DNA of 64,000 nt from Paracoccus aerius (lineage in GTDB: Bacteria > Pseudomonadota > Alphaproteobacteria > Rhodobacterales > Rhodobacteraceae): assembly GCF_014656455.1 (NCBI RefSeq), contig NZ_BNCL01000004.1, positions 124,001 through 188,000 on the forward strand, read 5' to 3'. A model generated the notes under the pieces. The model was not told the DNA's origin. It was given only the letters and a program-made list of their open reading frames with translations, and made no database searches. Within the stretch, counting starts at the first letter, position 1; each line of letters opens with the position of its first letter. A program made the translations under genes and the position numbers. Below, piece by piece: positions 59,918 through 64,000 of this stretch.

Positions 59918-61659
59918 CAGTGGCTGTCCCGTCCGACCGGGTTGCCGCGGCAGCCCTTGAGGAAGTCCAGATCCGCCCCGGTATCGGCCCCTTCAACATG
60001 CGCCTGGTGCAGCCAGGCATAGCCGCTGGCCGGCAACTCGTGGCTGGGCCGCCACTCGGCCAGGCGCAGGGCCAGTTCCTCGTCCGAAATGTCCAGGTGC
60101 AGGCGGCGGTTCGGCACGTCCAGTTCGATCATGTCGCCGTTTCGGACCACGGCCAAGGGGCCGCCTGCCGCGGCTTCGGGGCTGGTGTGCAGGACAACTG
60201 TGCCGTAGGCCGTGCCCGACATGCGCGCGTCGGAAATCCGCACCATGTCGGTGATGCCCTTGCGCAGCACCTTGGGCGGCAGGCCCATGTTGCCGACCTC
60301 GGCCATGCCGGGATAGCCCTTGGGGCCGCAGTTCTTCATCACCATCACGCAGGTCTCGTCGATATCAAGCGCCTCGTCCTCGATCCGGGCCTTGTAGTCG
60401 TCGATATCCTCGAACACGACCGCGCGGCCGCGATGGACCAGCAGATGCGGGCTGGCGGCGGACGGTTTCAGCACCGCGCCCTTGGGCGCCAGGTTGCCGC
60501 GCAGCACGGCGATGCCGCCCTGGGCCATCAGCGGGCGGTCGGCGGGCAGGATCACGTCCTCGTTCCAGTTGACGACATCCTTGACCTCGTCCCAGATCGA
60601 GGAGCCGCTGACGGTCAGCGCGTCCTTGTGCAGCAGCCCGGCCTCGCCCAGCCGTTTCAGCACGACCGGCAGGCCGCCGGCATAGAAGAACTCCTCCATC
60701 AGGTATTGGCCCGACGGCATCAGGTTCACGATGGTCGCCACGTCCCGCCCGCAGCGGTCCCAGTCATCCAGCGTGATGTCCACGCCCACCCGGCCCGCGA
60801 TGGCCAGCAGGTGGATCACCGCATTGGTGGACCCGCCGATGGCGCCGTTGGTGCGGATGGCGTTCTCGAAGGCAGCCCGCGTCATGATGTCGGAAGGCTT
60901 CAGGTCGTCCTTGACCATCTGCACGATCCGACGGCCCGACAGTTGCGCCATCACGCGGCGGCGGCTGTCCACGGCGGGGATCGCGGCATTGCCCGACAAC
61001 GCCATGCCAAGCGCCTCGGCCATCGACGCCATCGTGGACGCCGTGCCCATCGTGTTGCAGGTGCCGGTGGACCGCGACATGGAGGCCTCGGCCTCCAGGA
61101 ACTCCTCCTGCGTCATCTCTCCGGCCTTCACGGCCTCGCTGAACTTCCACAGATGCGTGCCCGATCCGACGCGTTCGCCCCGGAAATATCCGTTCAGCAT
61201 CGGCCCGCCGGTGACGACGATCGACGGGATGTCGGTGGACGCCGCGCCCATCAGCAGGGACGGCGTGGTCTTGTCGCAGCCGACCAGCAGGACCGCACCG
61301 TCGATGGGCTGGCCGCGCATCGTTTCCTCGACCGCAAGGGCGGCCAGGTTGCGGAACATCATCGCGGTGGGACGGAAGGTGTTTTCGGATGCGGAAAAGA
61401 CCGGAACCTCGACGGGGAAGCCGCCGGCCTCCCAGACGCCCGCCTTCACCTTCTCGGCCAGTTCGCGCAGATGGCCGTTGCAGGGGGTCATGTCGGACCA
61501 GGTGTTCATGATGCCGATGACGGGGCGCCCGTCGAACAGGTCATGGGGCCAGCCCTGGTTCTTCATCCAGCCGCGGTGATAGATCGTGTCGCGCGAGGTG
61601 CCGCCATACCAGTGCTGGGAACGAAGCTGGCGGGGCCAGGGGGCGGGTTTGAACGTCAT
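59917..61659 (-). CDS. L-arabinonate dehydratase (IlvD/Edd family)
   Basis: 580-residue sugar-acid dehydratase producing 2-keto-3-deoxy-arabinonate. Iron-sulfur ligands: Cys60 (DMTPCNGHL), Cys128 (VGCDKTTPS), Cys201 (TGTCNTMGTAST). VSGSSIWDEVKD holds the catalytic Ser region. Length and the HWYGGTSRDTIYHRGW N-terminus are typical of pentonate dehydratases. Because no dgoD is present, it may also dehydrate galactonate; this is inference. Confidence 0.9.
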   Translation of the reverse strand: MTFKPAPWPRQLRSQHWYGGTSRDTIYHRGWMKNQGWPHDLFDGRPVIGIMNTWSDMTPCNGHLRELAEKVKAGVWEAGGFPVEVPVFSASENTFRPTAMMFRNLAALAVEETMRGQPIDGAVLLVGCDKTTPSLLMGAASTDIPSIVVTGGPMLNGYFRGERVGSGTHLWKFSEAVKAGEMTQEEFLEAEASMSRSTGTCNTMGTASTMASMAEALGMALSGNAAIPAVDSRRRVMAQLSGRRIVQMVKDDLKPSDIMTRAAFENAIRTNGAIGGSTNAVIHLLAIAGRVGVDITLDDWDRCGRDVATIVNLMPSGQYLMEEFFYAGGLPVVLKRLGEAGLLHKDALTVSGSSIWDEVKDVVNWNEDVILPADRPLMAQGGIAVLRGNLAPKGAVLKPSAASPHLLVHRGRAVVFEDIDDYKARIEDEALDIDETCVMVMKNCGPKGYPGMAEVGNMGLPPKVLRKGITDMVRISDARMSGTAYGTVVLHTSPEAAAGGPLAVVRNGDMIELDVPNRRLHLDISDEELALRLAEWRPSHELPASGYAWLHQAHVEGADTGADLDFLKGCRGNPVGRDSH

Positions 61660-61668
61660 CTTGAGCCT

Positions 61669-62658
61669 CTAGAGAGTGGCGACGGCGACAGGGATTTCGC
61701 CGTTCTGCTGCTGGTCCAGCGGGTTTGACAGGGGCAGGCCGAAGGCGGGCGCCTCGATCTGGAAGACATCGCCCGACTGCGCCTTGACGCCATCCGCGAA
61801 GGACAGCGTCGCGGTGCCGAAGAAATGCACATGCACGTCGCCCGGCTGGCGGAACAGCGCATATTTGAAGTGGTGGTGTTCCAGGTTCGCCAGCGAATGC
61901 GACATGTTGGATTCGCCCGACAGGAAGGGCTTTTCCCAGATCGCCTGTCCGTCGCGCAGGATGCGGCTGGTGCCTTCCACATGCTGCGGCAGATCGCCTA
62001 CCAGCATCTCGGGGCCATAGCTGGCCGGGCGCAGCTTGGAATGCGCCAGCCACAGGTAATTGCCGCGTTCGGTCACATGGTCGGAAAACTCGTTGGCAAG
62101 CGCAAAGCCCAGGCGGAAGGGCGTGCCGTCCGGGCCGATCAGGTAAAGGCCAGCGATTTCCGGCTCCTCGCCTGCGTCCAGGGCGAAGCCCGGCGAGACC
62201 AGGGGCGCGCCGGGGGCAATCGCATTCACGCCATTGCCCTTGTAGAACCATTCAGGCTGAACGCCGGCGGCCCCGTTCTGCGGCTTGCCCCCTTCCAGCC
62301 CCATGCGGAACATCTTCATGCTGTCGGTCAGCGCCTCGGCGTCCGTCTTGGCATGCATCGAGTTGCGTGTGGCGGCGCTGCCCAGATGCGTCAGCCCGGT
62401 GCCGGTCAGGTGCAGGTGCGCCGGATCATCGTGGTCCAGCGGCAGCAGCACCCGGCCTTCGGCCAGGGCGGCGGCCAGATCGACGGCCTCGCCCTGGCCG
62501 CGTGCCCTTACCTCGGCCCCAAGGCCATGCCCTGCGGCGATGGCGGCCAGGGCCAGATCGCGGGTGGAACGCGCGCCAGGCACGATCCAGGCGCTGTCAT
62601 TCTCGCGTGCGGCGACAACCCGGTCGCCGCCGGGGCTTTTCAGTTGCGACAGAAACAT
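61669..62658 (-). CDS. gguC: FAH-family protein, likely 2-keto-3-deoxy-L-arabinonate dehydratase (AraD1/GguC-like)
   Basis: 329-residue fumarylacetoacetate-hydrolase-superfamily protein. LDHDDPAHLHLTGTGLTHLGSA, MHAKTD, GNGVNAIAPGAPLVSPGFALDAGEEPEIAGLY (residues about 173-204) and HFFGTATLSFADG match the GguC/AraD1 group found behind gguAB. It is placed to turn KDA into 2-oxoglutarate semialdehyde, the step that a DHDPS-family AraD performs in Azospirillum. Function is from context; 9 nt before the dehydratase. Confidence 0.8.
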   Translation of the reverse strand: MFLSQLKSPGGDRVVAARENDSAWIVPGARSTRDLALAAIAAGHGLGAEVRARGQGEAVDLAAALAEGRVLLPLDHDDPAHLHLTGTGLTHLGSAATRNSMHAKTDAEALTDSMKMFRMGLEGGKPQNGAAGVQPEWFYKGNGVNAIAPGAPLVSPGFALDAGEEPEIAGLYLIGPDGTPFRLGFALANEFSDHVTERGNYLWLAHSKLRPASYGPEMLVGDLPQHVEGTSRILRDGQAIWEKPFLSGESNMSHSLANLEHHHFKYALFRQPGDVHVHFFGTATLSFADGVKAQSGDVFQIEAPAFGLPLSNPLDQQQNGEIPVAVATL

Positions 62659-62662
62659 GGTT

Positions 62663-63868
62663 CTAGCCTTGCTTGTTCTTGTTGTAGACGTCGAAGATCA
62701 CGGCGGCGAGCAGAACCAGGCCCTTGATGACCTGCTGGTAGTCGATGCCGATGCCCATGATCGACATGCCGTTGTTCATCACGCCCATGATCAGCGCGCC
62801 GACCACGACCCCGATGATGCGCCCCACCCCGCCCGACATCGACGCGCCGCCGATGAAGACCGCAGCGATCACGTCTAGCTCGAACCCGACGCCGGCCTTG
62901 GGAGTGGCGCTGTTCAACCGGGCCGTGACGATCATCCCGGCCAGCGAGGCCAGCACGCCCATGTTGACAAAGGTGAAGAAGACCAGGCGTTCGGTCTTGA
63001 TGCCCGACAGCTTCGCTGCCTTCTCGTTCCCGCCAAGGGCATAGATGCGCCGCCCTGTGGTCGTAGACTCGGTGAAGAAGGCGTAAAGGACGATCAGGAC
63101 CGACATGACCAGCAGCACGTTCGGAAGGCCCCGGAAGCTGGCCAGCTTCCAGCCCACGAACAGAAGCGCGACTACCACGACGGCATTGCGTGCCCAGAAG
63201 AAGCCCGCGGGTTCGGGGGTGATGCCGAACTCGGCCTCGCGGGCGCGGCCACGGATGCCGGTCCAGACGATCGCGGCGGCGGCCACCGCGACCAGGATCA
63301 GGGCGGTGAAGTTGGGCTTGTCCGGGCCGAACAGGTCGGGGATGAAGCCGGTGGACAGCGACTGGAAGGACCGCTCGAACGGACCGATGTTCTGGCCGCC
63401 CAGCAGCCACAGGGTCAGGCCGCGGAAGACCAGCATCCCGGCCAGCGTCACGATAAAGGACGGGATGCGCCAATAGGCGATCCAGTATCCTTGCGCGGCA
63501 CCGATCAGCCCGCCCACGACCAGCACGATCGGGATCACCACCAGCACCGGCAGGCCCATCCGCACCATCAGCACCGATGCCACCGCGCCCGTGAAGGCCG
63601 CGACCGACCCGACCGACAGGTCGATATGGCCCGCCACGATCACCAGAAGCATCCCCAGGGCCATGATGATGACATAGGAGTTCTGCAGGAACAGGTTGGT
63701 GATGTTCTGCGCCGACAGGAAGTCCACCCCCTGGGTCGCGCGCACGATCACGAAGAAGAACAGCACGATGGCGACAAGCGCCAGCATCATCCCGTTCTCG
63801 CGAAGATGGCTGCCCAGATGGGCGCCGATGCCTGACGTTGCAGGCTTGTTCGTTTCGGCGGTGCTCAT
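62663..63868 (-). CDS. gguB: Multiple-sugar ABC transporter permease (GguB/MmsB-like)
   Basis: 401-residue permease with about ten to eleven helices. [25 protein letters not shown] and [14 protein letters not shown] are the CUT2 signatures. It is longer than YtfT/YjfF because of a middle insertion (about 180-240), typical of XylH/GguB/MmsB. Overlaps gguA by ATGA; 4 nt before the FAH gene. Confidence 0.9.
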   Translation of the reverse strand: MSTAETNKPATSGIGAHLGSHLRENGMMLALVAIVLFFFVIVRATQGVDFLSAQNITNLFLQNSYVIIMALGMLLVIVAGHIDLSVGSVAAFTGAVASVLMVRMGLPVLVVIPIVLVVGGLIGAAQGYWIAYWRIPSFIVTLAGMLVFRGLTLWLLGGQNIGPFERSFQSLSTGFIPDLFGPDKPNFTALILVAVAAAAIVWTGIRGRAREAEFGITPEPAGFFWARNAVVVVALLFVGWKLASFRGLPNVLLVMSVLIVLYAFFTESTTTGRRIYALGGNEKAAKLSGIKTERLVFFTFVNMGVLASLAGMIVTARLNSATPKAGVGFELDVIAAVFIGGASMSGGVGRIIGVVVGALIMGVMNNGMSIMGIGIDYQQVIKGLVLLAAVIFDVYNKNKQG

Positions 63869-64000
63869 GCAGCCTCCCCCTTCATTCCGTCTTGCAGGAT
63901 CAGGGCCATGATCCGTTCCTGGCTGGCCTGTTCGCGGGTCAGCTCGCCGGCGATCCGGCCCTCGTTCATGACATAGATGCGATCGCACATGCCCAGAAGC
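63865..64000 (-). CDS. gguA: Multiple-sugar ABC transporter ATP-binding protein, C-terminal end only
   Basis: Only the last 44 codons are in the window: [20 protein letters not shown] and then [12 protein letters not shown]. This is the end of a second ABC domain of a two-domain CUT2 ATPase (GguA/MmsA/XylG type). The stop overlaps gguB. In the known order chvE-gguA-gguB-gguC, a chvE-like receptor gene should lie just beyond 64000. Confidence 0.82.
   Translation of the reverse strand, partial: LLGMCDRIYVMNEGRIAGELTREQASQERIMALILQDGMKGEAA

Noticed and set aside
1-64000. Insertion sequences, prophage, integrase or toxin-antitoxin genes
   Set aside because: I looked for transposase, integrase and phage-like proteins on both strands and found none; gene content is ordinary chromosome.

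Overview
The window looks like a piece of the main chromosome of an alphaproteobacterium in the Rhodobacteraceae, most likely Paracoccus or a close relative. The reasons are the very high G+C content, the petP-petR pair, the sulfate-assimilation cluster with DUF2849 and DUF934 partners, the lptC-lptA-lptB-hpf-ptsN block, and three copies of a hairpin element with a GGATATTT core that I remember from this family. I identified everything by reading; no database search was run. Genes are packed tightly: ATGA and TGATG overlaps are common and several convergent pairs overlap at their stop codons. I saw no insertion sequence, prophage, CRISPR array or rRNA operon.

Layout. 1-3522 (minus): edge of a surface-polysaccharide cluster with acetyltransferase, Gfo/Idh/MocA dehydrogenase, PLP aminotransferase and a truncated epimerase, consistent with making a 2,3-diacetamido sugar nucleotide. 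3.8-7.3 kb: L-2-hydroxyglutarate oxidase, tRNA-Tyr, rlmB, a YHS protein and a CoA-binding protein. 7.3-9.4 kb: an OmpA-domain protein with a very long Ala/Glu-rich spacer. 9.6-14.2 kb: assimilatory sulfate reduction (DUF2849-cysI-cysH-DUF934-fpr) with a divergent Lrp-type regulator. 14.2-30.2 kb: mixed housekeeping genes (arsC-like, OsmC, aldo/keto reductase, ileS, queF, globin, rnhA, ispH, cobQ, secG, pyrG, folK). 30.2-33.4 kb: rpoZ, bifunctional Rsh and a DUF2062 protein. 33.5-43.7 kb: phytase-like esterase, trehalose synthesis (otsBA), nitronate monooxygenase, msrBA, YqgE, a DsbD-alpha protein, a uracil-DNA glycosylase, petPR and ilvE. 43.8-49.5 kb: an orphan 62-residue protein, ptsN, hpf, lptBAC, kdsD, an RNase D and an exported duplicated-motif protein. 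49.6-64 kb: one long minus-strand sugar operon.

The sugar operon joins two ABC importers, GguAB-like and YtfQRT-YjfF-like, to an oxidative pentose route (sugar 1-dehydrogenase, lactonase, IlvD/Edd-type dehydratase, FAH-family protein, 2-oxoglutarate semialdehyde dehydrogenase). It also carries the last two steps of the De Ley-Doudoroff galactose route (dgoK, dgoA) and galM. No dgoD is in the window, which suggests shared upper-pathway enzymes for L-arabinose and D-galactose.

The most interesting signals are regulatory. Two perfect GGAAC-N16-CGTT (EcfG/general-stress type) promoter matches lie before hpf and before the exported duplicated-motif protein. A perfect 15-bp palindrome fills the -35/-10 spacer of a promoter for the orphan 62-residue protein. 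A two-hairpin RNA or attenuator candidate lies before the CoA-binding gene, and a leader motif is shared by the msrBA and phytase-like genes.
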